The position numbers and the translations under genes were made by a program. Of a DNA stretch of 64,000 nucleotides, positions 46,702 through 54,601 are shown one piece after another. The notes under the pieces are model-generated. The model was not told the origin of the DNA and made no database searches. It saw only the letters and a list, made by a program, of their open reading frames with translations. The stretch lies in assembly GCF_900110955.1 (NCBI RefSeq), contig NZ_FOFR01000004.1, positions 355,033 to 419,032 on the forward strand, in the 5' to 3' direction. The stretch comes from Lentzea xinjiangensis. GTDB lineage: Bacteria; Actinomycetota; Actinomycetes; Mycobacteriales; Pseudonocardiaceae. Numbering within the stretch: position 1 is the stretch's first letter; each line of letters begins with the position of its first letter.

Positions 46702-47496
46702 GTGATCGATCCCCGGCCGCTCGTTGACATCGCGACCGCCATCGGACGGGAAGCCGGCGCGCTTGTTCAGCGCATGCGTGCTTCCGCCGTCATCTCGTTC
46801 GACACCAAGAGCACCGCGACGGACGTGGTGACGGAAGCCGACCGCGCCTCGGAACAACTCGTCCGGACGCGTCTGTCCGAGTTGCGGCCCGGCGAGCCGG
46901 TGCTCGGCGAGGAGGAGGGCGGCACCGTCGTCGAAGGGCTCACCTGGGTCGTCGACCCCATCGACGGCACCGTCAACTACCTCTACGGGATCCCCTGGTA
47001 CTCGGTGTCGATCGCGGCGCAGCTCGACGGCGAGTCGATCGCGGGCGCGGTGGTGGAGCCGGCGACCGGCCGGGTGTGGACCGCGGCGCGCGGGCACGGC
47101 GCGTTCCTCGACGGGGTGCCGTTGCGCGTGTCCGCGACGACGGACCTGTCCTTGTCCTTGCTGGGCTACGGGTTCGCGTACCGGCCGGAGCGGCGGCAGC
47201 GGCAGGCGGAGACGTGGGCGGCGATGGCGACGCGGGTGCGCGACATGCGCCGGGCCGGTGCGGCGTCGCTGGACCTCTGCGCGGTGGCGGCGGGGCGGCT
47301 CGACGCCTACGCCGAGCACGCGCTCGGGCGGTGGGACTGGGCCGCCGGCGGGCTGATCGCCGCGGAGGCCGGCGCCGTGGTGCGGTTGCCGGGGTCGTCG
47401 CCGGAGCTGGGGGAGGACGTGACCTTCGCCGCCACGCCGGGGATCGCCGACGCCCTGTACGGCGCGCTGGCCGAGTCGGGCTTCGGCGAGGTCTGA
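46702..47496 (+). CDS. suhB: inositol monophosphatase family protein
   Basis: 264-residue Mg-dependent, Li-sensitive phosphatase fold. Metal ligands in GEEEGG (about 70-75) and WVVDPIDGTVNYLYG (about 91-105), and the third motif WDWAAGGLIAAEAGA (about 212-226). It hydrolyses inositol-1-phosphate, feeding inositol to phosphatidylinositol and mycothiol. The M. tuberculosis equivalent in the same block is SuhB (Rv2701c). GTG start at 46702. Confidence 0.88.
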   Translation: MIDPRPLVDIATAIGREAGALVQRMRASAVISFDTKSTATDVVTEADRASEQLVRTRLSELRPGEPVLGEEEGGTVVEGLTWVVDPIDGTVNYLYGIPWYSVSIAAQLDGESIAGAVVEPATGRVWTAARGHGAFLDGVPLRVSATTDLSLSLLGYGFAYRPERRQRQAETWAAMATRVRDMRRAGAASLDLCAVAAGRLDAYAEHALGRWDWAAGGLIAAEAGAVVRLPGSSPELGEDVTFAATPGIADALYGALAESGFGEV

Positions 47497-47500
47497 CGCC

Positions 47501-47520
47501 GGGCCGGGAAAGCCCGGTCC
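47501..47520. terminator. hairpin between convergent suhB and cei
   Basis: GGGCCGGG / CCCGGTCC, eight pairs including one G-T, 4 bases after the suhB stop. Short with no T-run. Confidence 0.45.
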
Positions 47521-47556
47521 TTCAGCCGCGTGCGGTCGCGCCGGCCGGGCGCGGCC

Positions 47557-48273
47557 TCAGCACGTCACGTCGCGGGCGCCGGCCAGGTTGTCCGCGTTGA
47601 GCGACGGCGGGGTGGCGGCGGCGACCTGGCCACCCTGCTGCTCGGGCTGCTGCGCCGCCCACTCGCTGAGCTGGTCGAGCACCTTGCGGGCGTGGCTGTT
47701 CGGCTTGACCTCGTCGAACTTCTTGCCGATCGCGACGTCGACGGTGGCGTCCTGGCGGTCGTCGCGCACGAGCTCCAGGCACGGCTCCAGCAGCGACAGG
47801 GTCCTGGCCGCCTGCGAGCCGGGGGCGCCGAAGCGGATCTGGCCGCGGCAGGTCATGTCGCCCGCCGGGTAGAGCGGGTCGTTGCCGGGGTCGGCCGCCT
47901 GCTTGAGGCCCAGCTCGGTGAGCTGCGTCGCCACGGTCTTGGCGTGGTTGCGCTGCGTCGAGGCGTTGACGACCTTGAAGTTGACCTCCGCGACCGGCAG
48001 CGGGTCGGTGCGGTCGAGCGCGTCGTGCTCCAGCACGGTGCCCAGCGGCGGAGACGGCGCCGTCGGCGGGGCGGCGGGATCGGCGCCCGCGACGGCCGAC
48101 GTCTTCGCGTGGCCCGGTGCGTTGCACCTGATGGCCGCGTCCACGTCGCTGGCGTTGCCGAGCACCTTCACCCACACGAACACGGAGCTGACCAACAGCA
48201 CCGCGAACAGGAGGAGCGCGGGCACGGGCCGACGCCGCCTGTAGGGCGTCAAGCTTCCCGATGCGGGTCCCAC
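47557..48273 (-). CDS. cei: envelope integrity protein Cei-like (LytR C-terminal domain)
   Basis: 238 residues: one N-terminal transmembrane helix (about 19-39), a Pro/Ala linker, then an extracytoplasmic LytR_C domain (VNFKVVNASTQRNHAKTVA near 97-115) and a disordered C-terminus. Several Cys (MTCRGQ, EPCLEL, DVTC at the end) may form disulfides. Position between suhB and DUF4193 equals Rv2700 (Cei), a virulence-linked envelope protein in M. tuberculosis. Function here inferred from that. Confidence 0.78.
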   Translation of the reverse strand: MGPASGSLTPYRRRRPVPALLLFAVLLVSSVFVWVKVLGNASDVDAAIRCNAPGHAKTSAVAGADPAAPPTAPSPPLGTVLEHDALDRTDPLPVAEVNFKVVNASTQRNHAKTVATQLTELGLKQAADPGNDPLYPAGDMTCRGQIRFGAPGSQAARTLSLLEPCLELVRDDRQDATVDVAIGKKFDEVKPNSHARKVLDQLSEWAAQQPEQQGGQVAAATPPSLNADNLAGARDVTC

Positions 48274-48696
48274 GTTCGAAGCCCTCCCCGTGTTCCGTCC
48301 CCTGTGATCAGCCTAGGCCTCGCCCTGGCTGGTGCACGTCCCGGAGTCCACGACCCACCGCACCGGCTTGGTCGCTCACAGTCAGGACGATACCGGTCCG
48401 GAGCCAGGTTGCACGCCGGGACGAACGTGCTCCCGCACAGCCTATCGGTCCAGCGTAGAAAGGTTGTGTCACCCGTCCGGTCGGTAAGGGGTAACCCGAT
48501 GCCGGGCCACTCGGACAATGAGCTACCCTCTGCGCGCTCCGCACACATGTGGATCAAGCCAACGGTCACGCCGAGGGGGTTGGCTTGCCGCCGGTTGGCG
48601 AGAGACCTACGTCACCTTGACGTGGGGCACAAAAGAGGGCGCTGGAGCGTTAACCAGCGACACGAACAGTCTCCGTAGACCGCAGGGGTGAAGAAG
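48274..48696. other. 423-base intergenic region, divergent promoters of cei and DUF4193 gene
   Basis: No convincing gene. It contains an 8-bp inverted repeat AAGCCAAC / GTTGGCTT (48556-48586), about 110 bases before the DUF4193 start. The length suggests a long 5' leader for that gene; I cannot define a -10/-35 pair with confidence. Confidence 0.45.
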
Positions 48697-48996
48697 ATGG
48701 CGACCGACTACGACGCGCCGCGTCGCAGCGAGGCGGACGAACTCGCTGAGGACTCCCTCGAGGAGTTGAAGGCCCGGCGCAACGAGACGCAGTCCGGCGT
48801 CGTCGACGTCGACGAGGACGCGAGCGCGGAGAACTTCGAGCTGCCCGGCGCCGACCTGTCCGGCGAGGAGCTCACGTTCAAGGTCCTGCCCAAGCAGGCC
48901 GACGAGTTCACGTGCTCGAAGTGCTTCCTGGTGCACCACCGCAGCAGGCTCGCCGAGGACAACGGCGGCGTGTACATCTGCCGCGACTGCGCATGA
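48697..48996 (+). CDS. DUF4193 zinc-ribbon-type protein
   Basis: 99 residues from the ATG at 48697, with MATDYDAPRR as in the mycobacterial homologue Rv2699c. The N-terminal half is acidic and helical; the C-terminal half carries CSKC (about 76-79) and CRDC near the end, a two-knuckle zinc ribbon. The family is found in nearly all actinobacteria and is highly expressed; role unknown. It has a classic terminator downstream. Confidence 0.88.
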   Translation: MATDYDAPRRSEADELAEDSLEELKARRNETQSGVVDVDEDASAENFELPGADLSGEELTFKVLPKQADEFTCSKCFLVHHRSRLAEDNGGVYICRDCA

Positions 48997-49043
48997 TCTC
49001 AGGGCCTGGTTCCAGGGCCTGATCTCCGGGACCTCGTCTGCGG

Positions 49044-49069
49044 GAACCTGGGAACACGGCACCAGGTTC
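49044..49069 (+). other. inverted repeat GAACCTGG / CCAGGTTC downstream of DUF4193 gene
   Basis: Perfect 8-bp arms around a 10-base loop, upstream of the T-run terminator at 49083-49123. May be part of a two-hairpin 3' end. Confidence 0.45.
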
Positions 49070-49082
49070 GCCGCAGAAGCCG

Positions 49083-49123
49083 CTGGGCGCTCACCCGCAC
49101 GGGTGGCGCCCAGTCGTGTTTTT
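49083..49123 (+). terminator. intrinsic terminator of DUF4193 gene
   Basis: Stem CTGGGCGC-T-CACCCG / CGGGTG-GCGCCCAG with one bulge and a CA loop, followed by TCGTGTTTTT. Confidence 0.85.
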
Positions 49124-49154
49124 CCGGTCGTCCTGCTCTTCCGGCCGCGGTGCT

Positions 49155-49616
49155 TCAGGACTTGATCGCGGCGGCGAGCTCTTCCGGGTGCCGCGTGCTG
49201 ATCACCCAGTAGGGCGTCGGGTCCTGCGGGTCGGTCACCCGCACCCGCACGAGCGGCTTGACCCAGCCGCGGTGCACGACGAACGCCGCCGGGTCGAGGT
49301 GCGGGCCCATGGCCTTGCGCCGGTCCTCGGGGGCGATGATCTCCACCTCGCCGAGCAGCTCCAGCGGGATGCGGGCCTCGCCCGCGCGCAGCTCGCCGCC
49401 GGTCACCTCGACCTTCGTCGACCCCATCCGCACGATCAGCGCGACCGTCAGGGGCAGCAGGACCGCGTACGGCAGCCACGACCGCACACCGGGGAACCCC
49501 ATGTGCACCTCGGCGGCCAGCAGCGCGGCCGCGAGCAGCGGCAGGGGCCAGATCCACCACGTCACGTAGAGGCGCTCGCGGTAGGTCGTAGTGGCGGTCA
49601 CGGCAGTCTCACTCAC
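49155..49616 (-). CDS. DUF3093 membrane protein
   Basis: 153 residues from GTG at 49616. Two transmembrane helices (about 17-35 and 43-62) are followed by a beta-rich soluble domain ([20 protein letters not shown]...) that looks like a PH-type fold. The gene between DUF4193 and dut equals Rv2698 of M. tuberculosis. Function unknown. Divergent from dut, with 24 bases between starts. Confidence 0.83.
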   Translation of the reverse strand: MSETAVTATTTYRERLYVTWWIWPLPLLAAALLAAEVHMGFPGVRSWLPYAVLLPLTVALIVRMGSTKVEVTGGELRAGEARIPLELLGEVEIIAPEDRRKAMGPHLDPAAFVVHRGWVKPLVRVRVTDPQDPTPYWVISTRHPEELAAAIKS

Positions 49617-49640
49617 GTCGTCAGGGTAATCTCGCCCGCC

Positions 49641-50123
49641 GTGTCCAGCGTCGAGGTGTTGCTGACCCGGCTCGATCCGGGGGTGCCCGTGCCCGCCTAC
49701 GCCCGTCCCGGCGACGCGGGCGCCGATCTGGTCACCACGTCGGACGTGGTCATTCCACCAGGCGAGCGCGCGGTGGTCGGCACCGGTGTCGCGATCGCGC
49801 TGCCGGAGGGGTTCGCGGGCTTCGTGCACCCCCGCTCCGGGCTCGCCGCGCGGGTCGGGCTGAGCGTGGTCAACACGCCTGGGACGATCGACTCGGGCTA
49901 CCGCGGTGAGATCCGCGTCTGCCTCGTGAACCATGATCTTCGTGAGCCGATCGCGCTGTCGCGCGGCGACCGGATCGCCCAGCTCGTCGTGCAACGCGTC
50001 GAGCACGCGGTGTTCCGCGAGGTCGCCGGGTTGCCGGAGACGGAACGCGGTGCGGGAGGCTATGGCTCGACCGGCGGGCACGTGGTGTTCGCCAGCACAG
50101 CGCTAACAGAGACCGAGGGGTAA
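49641..50123 (+). CDS. dut: dUTP diphosphatase (dUTPase)
   Basis: 160-residue trimeric dUTPase; all five motifs are present: [10 protein letters not shown] (about 21-30), [16 protein letters not shown] (62-77), [13 protein letters not shown] (80-92), [10 protein letters not shown] and the P-loop-like [10 protein letters not shown] (139-148). It hydrolyses dUTP to dUMP, keeping uracil out of DNA. GTG start at 49641. The next gene follows after 2 bases. Confidence 0.95.
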   Translation: MSSVEVLLTRLDPGVPVPAYARPGDAGADLVTTSDVVIPPGERAVVGTGVAIALPEGFAGFVHPRSGLAARVGLSVVNTPGTIDSGYRGEIRVCLVNHDLREPIALSRGDRIAQLVVQRVEHAVFREVAGLPETERGAGGYGSTGGHVVFASTALTETEG

Positions 50124-50125
50124 GG

Positions 50126-50743
50126 ATGTTCGGAAGGCGCCGCAAGCGCGGTCGTCACTCCTCAGGGGCCGTCGACACCGGTCAGGAGCACGACGAGGTC
50201 TTCGACGACGTCGAGGGCCCGTGGGACTCGACGGTGGCGCCCGACGACGATGTGCAGCGGCTCGACCTGGGGTCGGTGCAGCTGCCGATGCCGGACGAGG
50301 CCCAGCTGCAGGTCGAGATGGACCAGCAGGACGGTTCGGTGCGCGCGGTGCACGTCCTCACGTCCGTGGGCCAGCTGACGGTCAGCGCGTTCGCCGCGCC
50401 GAAGTCGGGTGGCCTCTGGAAGGAGGTCGGCGCCGAGCTGATCGCCGGCCTGAAGGAGGACGGCGCCCGCATCAACCGCGAGAACGGCGAGTGGGGCGAG
50501 GAGATCACCGCGCGCAACCAGGGCGTGCAGATCCTCTTCGTCGGCGTCGACGGCCCGCGCTGGATGCTGCGCGGTGTCGCGGCCGGCCCCGAGGAGCACT
50601 TCGCGCAGAACTCCGAGGCGCTGCGCCGGATGCTGCGCGGCACCGTGGTCGTGCGCGGCGAGCAGCCGATGCCGCCCCGCACCCCGCTGCCCGTCGAGCT
50701 GCCGGAGGCGATCGCCCGCCACATCCAGCAGCAGCAGGGCTAA
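50126..50743 (+). CDS. DUF3710 protein
   Basis: 205 residues. A basic start (FGRRRKRGRH) is followed by a soluble mixed alpha/beta domain with WKEVGAELIAGLKEDGA and DGPRWMLRGVAAGP, the signature of DUF3710. It is directly downstream of dut, as Rv2696c is in M. tuberculosis. Role unknown. Its stop overlaps the stop of the convergent hydrolase gene by 4 bases. Confidence 0.86.
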   Translation: MFGRRRKRGRHSSGAVDTGQEHDEVFDDVEGPWDSTVAPDDDVQRLDLGSVQLPMPDEAQLQVEMDQQDGSVRAVHVLTSVGQLTVSAFAAPKSGGLWKEVGAELIAGLKEDGARINRENGEWGEEITARNQGVQILFVGVDGPRWMLRGVAAGPEEHFAQNSEALRRMLRGTVVVRGEQPMPPRTPLPVELPEAIARHIQQQQG

Positions 50744-51396
50744 CGCGCCTGTAGCCACGCCTGCACCGCGCGCCCCAGCGCGTGCGGGTAGGCGTCGAGC
50801 GTCGTCGTGACGAGCACGGCGCGCGGGATCGCCTCCGCCCACTGCCGGGCGATCCCGATCGGGTGCACCGGGTCGTCGGTGCACCCGAGGATGCCCGTCG
50901 GCACGTCCAGCGACCTCAGCTCCTCGAGGGTCGGCGCCGCCGACTCGGACGCCTCCTCCAGGTGCGGCACGAGCTGGTCGCCGTAGCCGCGCCAGGCCCG
51001 GTGCAGCTCGTCGTGCAGCCACCCGGTGGTGCCCCGCAGCGCCGTCTCCAGGCCGTGGCTCGCGACGATCCCGGCGCTGGCCTTGGCGGCCAGCGCCGTC
51101 GGGGCGCGGTTCGCGGGGCCGGTCCAGGCGGGCAGGGCGAGGACCAGGCCCGCGCACTTGTCCGGGTTGGCCACGGCCCACGCCGCTGCCACGTGCGCGC
51201 CGAGTGAGATGCCACCCACCACGATCGGGTGGCCCTCCCAGGCACTTTCCAGCGCCGTCCGGCGTTCTTCGAGAGTGCGGACGCGTGGAGCGGTGAGAAC
51301 GGCACCGACCTGCGACAACGGTTCAGCGAACACGAATCGGACAAAAGCCTCGTCCGAGGCGGTTCCGGGCAGCAGGAGTACGGTCTCGGAAGGCAC
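50740..51396 (-). CDS. alpha/beta hydrolase
   Basis: 218 residues. Nucleophile elbow VGGISLGAH (G-x-S-x-G, about 60-68), an acid candidate in CTDDPVHP (about 171-178) and a catalytic His in AYPHALG near the C-terminus. Counterpart of Rv2695 in the conserved block. Substrate unknown, probably an ester or thioester. GTG start at 51396; divergent from the OB-fold gene. Confidence 0.82.
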   Translation of the reverse strand: MPSETVLLLPGTASDEAFVRFVFAEPLSQVGAVLTAPRVRTLEERRTALESAWEGHPIVVGGISLGAHVAAAWAVANPDKCAGLVLALPAWTGPANRAPTALAAKASAGIVASHGLETALRGTTGWLHDELHRAWRGYGDQLVPHLEEASESAAPTLEELRSLDVPTGILGCTDDPVHPIGIARQWAEAIPRAVLVTTTLDAYPHALGRAVQAWLQAR

Positions 51397-51479
51397 GCCC
51401 GAGATTGTCGGCCCTCCTGCGTACCCTCACTCACAGACGGTCCACACCACGGGCCACCAGAGCACTGCAGGAGTCGGGG

Positions 51480-51845
51480 ATGGGCGGCTATTGGCACCGT
51501 TTGGTGCGTCGCTTGACCAGCGACGTCACCGAGCTCGACGCGGACGACCTGTCGCGGAAAGCGGAGGCCGTCGGCGCCGTGAAGGCCTGCGACTGCAGGT
51601 CCGGTGAGGAGGTCACGGTCCTCGGCCGGCTCCGCAGCGTGGAGCTGTGCCCGCGGGACGCGGCCGCCACGCTGGAGGCTGAGCTCTACGACGGCACCGA
51701 GGGCGTCACCCTCGTCTGGCTCGGCCGCCGTCGCATCGCGGGAATCGAGCCTGGTCGGACGATCAAGGCCCGTGGCCGCATCGCCGTGCGCGACGGGCGC
51801 AAGGTGCTCTACAACCCCTATTACGAGTTGCAGAACGCTTCATGA
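51480..51845 (+). CDS. OB-fold nucleic-acid-binding domain protein
   Basis: 121 residues. The central part (EEVTVLGRLRSVELCPRDAAATLEAELYDGTEGVTLVWLGRR, about 43-84) is a RecG/tRNA-anticodon-type OB fold. The N-terminus has a short helical region and a CDC pair. Equals Rv2694c in position. Coupled to the DUF3159 gene by an ATGA overlap. Binding target unknown. Confidence 0.83.
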   Translation: MGGYWHRLVRRLTSDVTELDADDLSRKAEAVGAVKACDCRSGEEVTVLGRLRSVELCPRDAAATLEAELYDGTEGVTLVWLGRRRIAGIEPGRTIKARGRIAVRDGRKVLYNPYYELQNAS

Positions 51846-52606
51846 CTTCAGCCGAAGAAAAGCAGCCCACCGTCCTCGAGCAGATGGGTGGCGTGAGCGG
51901 CATGCTCTACTCGTCGCTGCCCGTCGTCCTCTTCGTGATCGTCAACTTCGCCGCCAAGAACCTGATGGCCGCGATCATCAGCGCACTGGCCGCCGCCGTC
52001 GTGATCGGCGTCGTGCTGGCCGTGCGCAAGGGCACCGTCCAGCCCGCCATCTCCGCCGTGTTCGGCGTGGGCATCGCGGCCTTCATCGCCTACAAGACGG
52101 GGGAGGCCAAGGGCTTCTTCCTCTTCGGCATCTGGCAGAGCGTCGTCTACGGCAGCGCGTTCCTGCTGTCGATCATCGTGCGCCGGCCGCTCGCCGGGGT
52201 GCTCTGGACGTTCCTCAACGGCAGGGACCGGTCCTGGCGCGAGGACAGGGCGACGGTCCGCGACTACGACATCGCGACCTTCGTCTGGGCGCTCGTCTTC
52301 TTCGCCCGCTTCGTGGTGCAGCGCTGGCTCTACGACGAGGACCAGGTCGGCTGGCTCGCGGTGGCCCGCCTCGCGATGGGCTACCCGTTGATGGCCATCG
52401 CGCTGCTCGCCACGGTGTGGGCGGTCCGGCGGGCCGACAAGCGCCTGAAGGCGGCCGAGGAGGCTCAGGAGGCCAAGGCGGCCCAGGAGGCCGAAGCGAG
52501 TGCGGAGGCGGTGCTGGCTCGCACGGCCGACGACCTGCTGACCCCGGACATGGACGAGCTCCGGCGCGTCGCCGACTCCGAGAGCCGCGACAGATCTCGC
52601 GACTGA
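51842..52606 (+). CDS. DUF3159 membrane protein
   Basis: 254 residues with about six transmembrane segments between 18 and 200 (SSLPVVLFVIVNFAAKNLM at the start), then a charged Ala/Glu/Lys coiled C-terminus. Fits the DUF3159 family and the position of Rv2693c. Function unknown; a role in potassium handling has been proposed for this neighbourhood only by location. Confidence 0.85.
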   Translation: MTSAEEKQPTVLEQMGGVSGMLYSSLPVVLFVIVNFAAKNLMAAIISALAAAVVIGVVLAVRKGTVQPAISAVFGVGIAAFIAYKTGEAKGFFLFGIWQSVVYGSAFLLSIIVRRPLAGVLWTFLNGRDRSWREDRATVRDYDIATFVWALVFFARFVVQRWLYDEDQVGWLAVARLAMGYPLMAIALLATVWAVRRADKRLKAAEEAQEAKAAQEAEASAEAVLARTADDLLTPDMDELRRVADSESRDRSRD

Positions 52607-52620
52607 CCACGTTCGCCTCT

Positions 52621-52654
52621 CCACGGCCGGTGCCCTCGCGGGTGCCGGCCGTGG
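52621..52654 (+). terminator. hairpin after the DUF3159 gene
   Basis: CCACGGCCGGTGCCC / GGGTGCCGGCCGTGG, 13 of 15 paired, loop TCGC. It lies 14 bases after the stop and separates the conserved operon from the lectin gene. Confidence 0.6.
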
Positions 52655-52693
52655 CGCGTGTATCAGCCGCTGTGCGGCGGGCCTCAGGACCGC

Positions 52694-53194
52694 ATGACAC
52701 CTTTCCTGCGGAAGATCGCGCTCCTGGCCTCGCTCGCGCTCGTCTCGGGCGGCCTGCTCGTCACCTCGTCGACCTCGGCGGGCGCTCAGGCGGGGTTCCA
52801 GATCCTGTCGAGGCACAACAACAGGTGCATGACCGCCGCGACCGAGCACGAGGGCGCCGGCGTGATCATGGTCGACTGCCAGGGCGCCGCCACGCAGCGC
52901 TGGTACTGGGACGGGCTGCGGCTGCGCAACGTCAGCACCGGCAAGTGCCTGTCCGCGGCCTGGGGCAACGGTGAGAACGGCGGAGCGCTGCAGATGTTCG
53001 GCTGCTGGGCGGACAACAACGCGTTCCAGCTGTTCTACCGGCCGGCCTCGCACGACTACGAGGTCGGCCGGATGCGGTCGTGGCTGGGCGGCAACCGGTG
53101 CGTCGAGATCTCCGGCAGCAACTGGTGGAGCGGCGCGACGGTGCAGCTGTGGGACTGCCACACCGGCGCCAACCACTACTGGTACCAGGTCTGA
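52694..53194 (+). CDS. secreted ricin-type (R-type) beta-trefoil lectin domain protein
   Basis: 166 residues from the ATG at 52694. A Sec signal peptide (about 1-35, ending TSAGAQA), then one complete beta-trefoil (about 38-166). It shows three Cys-containing repeats: RCMTA ... DCQG, KCLSA ... GCWA and RCVEI ... DCHT, each with a Q/N-x-W/F element (TQRWYW, NNAFQLF, NHYWYQ). No catalytic domain is attached. It probably binds a carbohydrate. It is not part of the conserved block in mycobacteria and looks like a lineage insertion. Confidence 0.85.
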   Translation: MTPFLRKIALLASLALVSGGLLVTSSTSAGAQAGFQILSRHNNRCMTAATEHEGAGVIMVDCQGAATQRWYWDGLRLRNVSTGKCLSAAWGNGENGGALQMFGCWADNNAFQLFYRPASHDYEVGRMRSWLGGNRCVEISGSNWWSGATVQLWDCHTGANHYWYQV

Positions 53195-53200
53195 CGCACG

Positions 53201-53857
53201 TCAGTAGCCGAGCGCGGTCTTGATGTCCTGCTCGACGGCGGCGGTGGTCACGAACAGCAGCTCGTCGCCGCCTTCGAGCGTGTCGTCCGGCTGCGGCACG
53301 ATGACCCGCCCGCCGCGCAGGATCGTCACCAGTGCGGCGTCGCGGGGCAGCGTCAGCTCGGAGACCGCCCGGCCGGCGAACGGCGTCGCCTCGTCGAGCG
53401 TGATCTCCACGAGGTTCGCCTGGCCCTGCCGCAGCGTCAGCAGCCGCACGACGTCGCCGATCGTCACGGACTCCTCGACCATCGCGGCCAGCAGCCGCGG
53501 CGTGGACACGGCGACGTCGACGCCCCACGACTCGGTGAAGAGCCACTCGTTCGTCGGGTCGTTCACGCGCGCGACGACGCGGCGGACCGCGAACTCCGTC
53601 TTGGCCAGCAACGACACGACCAGGTTGACCTTGTCGTCACCGGTCGCGGCGATCACGACGTCGCACAGCTGCATGCCGGCGTCCTCCAAAGAGGACAGCT
53701 CGCACGCGTCGGCCTGGACCCACTCGGCCTGCTCGACGGAGTTGGGGTCGAAGTGCGCCCGGTCCCGCTCGATCAGCATGACCTGGTGCCCGTCGGAGAC
53801 GAGCTCCTGCGCGATGGACCGCCCCACTGCGCCCGCGCCTGCGATCGCGACCCGCAT
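53201..53857 (-). CDS. TrkA/RCK-type potassium channel regulator (CeoC-like)
   Basis: 218 residues: TrkA-N Rossmann domain (VAIAGAGAVGRSIAQEL near 3-19, acidic ERDRAHFD near 30-37, SLEDAG motif) and a TrkA-C domain (about 140-218). It binds NAD(H) or ATP and gates a K+ transporter. The ATG overlaps the stop of its upstream partner by one base (TGATG), with GGAGGAG upstream. Pair matches CeoC/CeoB of M. tuberculosis. Confidence 0.88.
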   Translation of the reverse strand: MRVAIAGAGAVGRSIAQELVSDGHQVMLIERDRAHFDPNSVEQAEWVQADACELSSLEDAGMQLCDVVIAATGDDKVNLVVSLLAKTEFAVRRVVARVNDPTNEWLFTESWGVDVAVSTPRLLAAMVEESVTIGDVVRLLTLRQGQANLVEITLDEATPFAGRAVSELTLPRDAALVTILRGGRVIVPQPDDTLEGGDELLFVTTAAVEQDIKTALGY

Positions 53858-54519
53858 CAGCTCTCCTCCGGTGCCTGCAGCGCCGCCGCCGCGACGTCGG
53901 TGATCGTGCCGGACAGCGCCGCCACGTAGATGGTGTCGTCGGCCTGCACGACGGTCTTGGCGTCCGGCAGCACGCCCGTGCCGAACCTCATCATGAACGC
54001 CACCCGTGCGCCGATCGCGCTCTCGAGCTCGAACACGGGCCGCCCGACCCACTCCTCGGAGACCTCGACCGGCAGCACCGCGACGGTGCCGGACGGGTCG
54101 CGCCACGCCGTCGCCGCGCCCTCGGGCAGCAGCATCCGCAGGAACCGGTCCGTGCTCCACGGCACGGTCGCCACGGTGGGGATGCCCAGCCGCTCGTACA
54201 CGGCGGCGCGCTTGTGGTCGTAGATGCGGGCGACCACGTGCTCGACGCCGAACGTCTCCCGCGCGACCCGCGCCGAGATGATGTTCGAGTTGTCGCCGCT
54301 GGAGACCGCCGCGAAGGCGCCCGCGCGTTCGACGCCCGCCTCGACCAGCACGTTGCGGTCGAAACCGTTGCCGACGACCTGCTGGCCGTGGAAGTCGCTG
54401 CCCAGCCTGCGGAACGACTGGGCGTCCTTGTCGATCACGGCGACCTGGTGGTCGAGTCGCTCGAGGGCCCTGGCCAGGGAGGCTCCCACCCGGCCACACC
54501 CCATGATCACCACGTGCAC
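53857..54519 (-). CDS. TrkA/RCK-type potassium channel regulator (CeoB-like)
   Basis: 220 residues with TrkA-N (VIMGCGRVGASLARALE near 4-20; DKDAQSF near 30-36; FDRNVLVEAG) and TrkA-C (about 140-220). Probably forms a heteromer with the downstream gene product. Divergent from the KimA-like permease gene with 82 bases between starts, which should hold both promoters. GTG start at 54519. Confidence 0.88.
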   Translation of the reverse strand: MHVVIMGCGRVGASLARALERLDHQVAVIDKDAQSFRRLGSDFHGQQVVGNGFDRNVLVEAGVERAGAFAAVSSGDNSNIISARVARETFGVEHVVARIYDHKRAAVYERLGIPTVATVPWSTDRFLRMLLPEGAATAWRDPSGTVAVLPVEVSEEWVGRPVFELESAIGARVAFMMRFGTGVLPDAKTVVQADDTIYVAALSGTITDVAAAALQAPEES

Positions 54520-54601
54520 GACATGCCTCCTCAGGCGAACTCTGCGCAGAACCTACCGAGCATTAGCCCGTCCCGGTGAGCGGACCCCTTACGCTCTGGC
54601 C

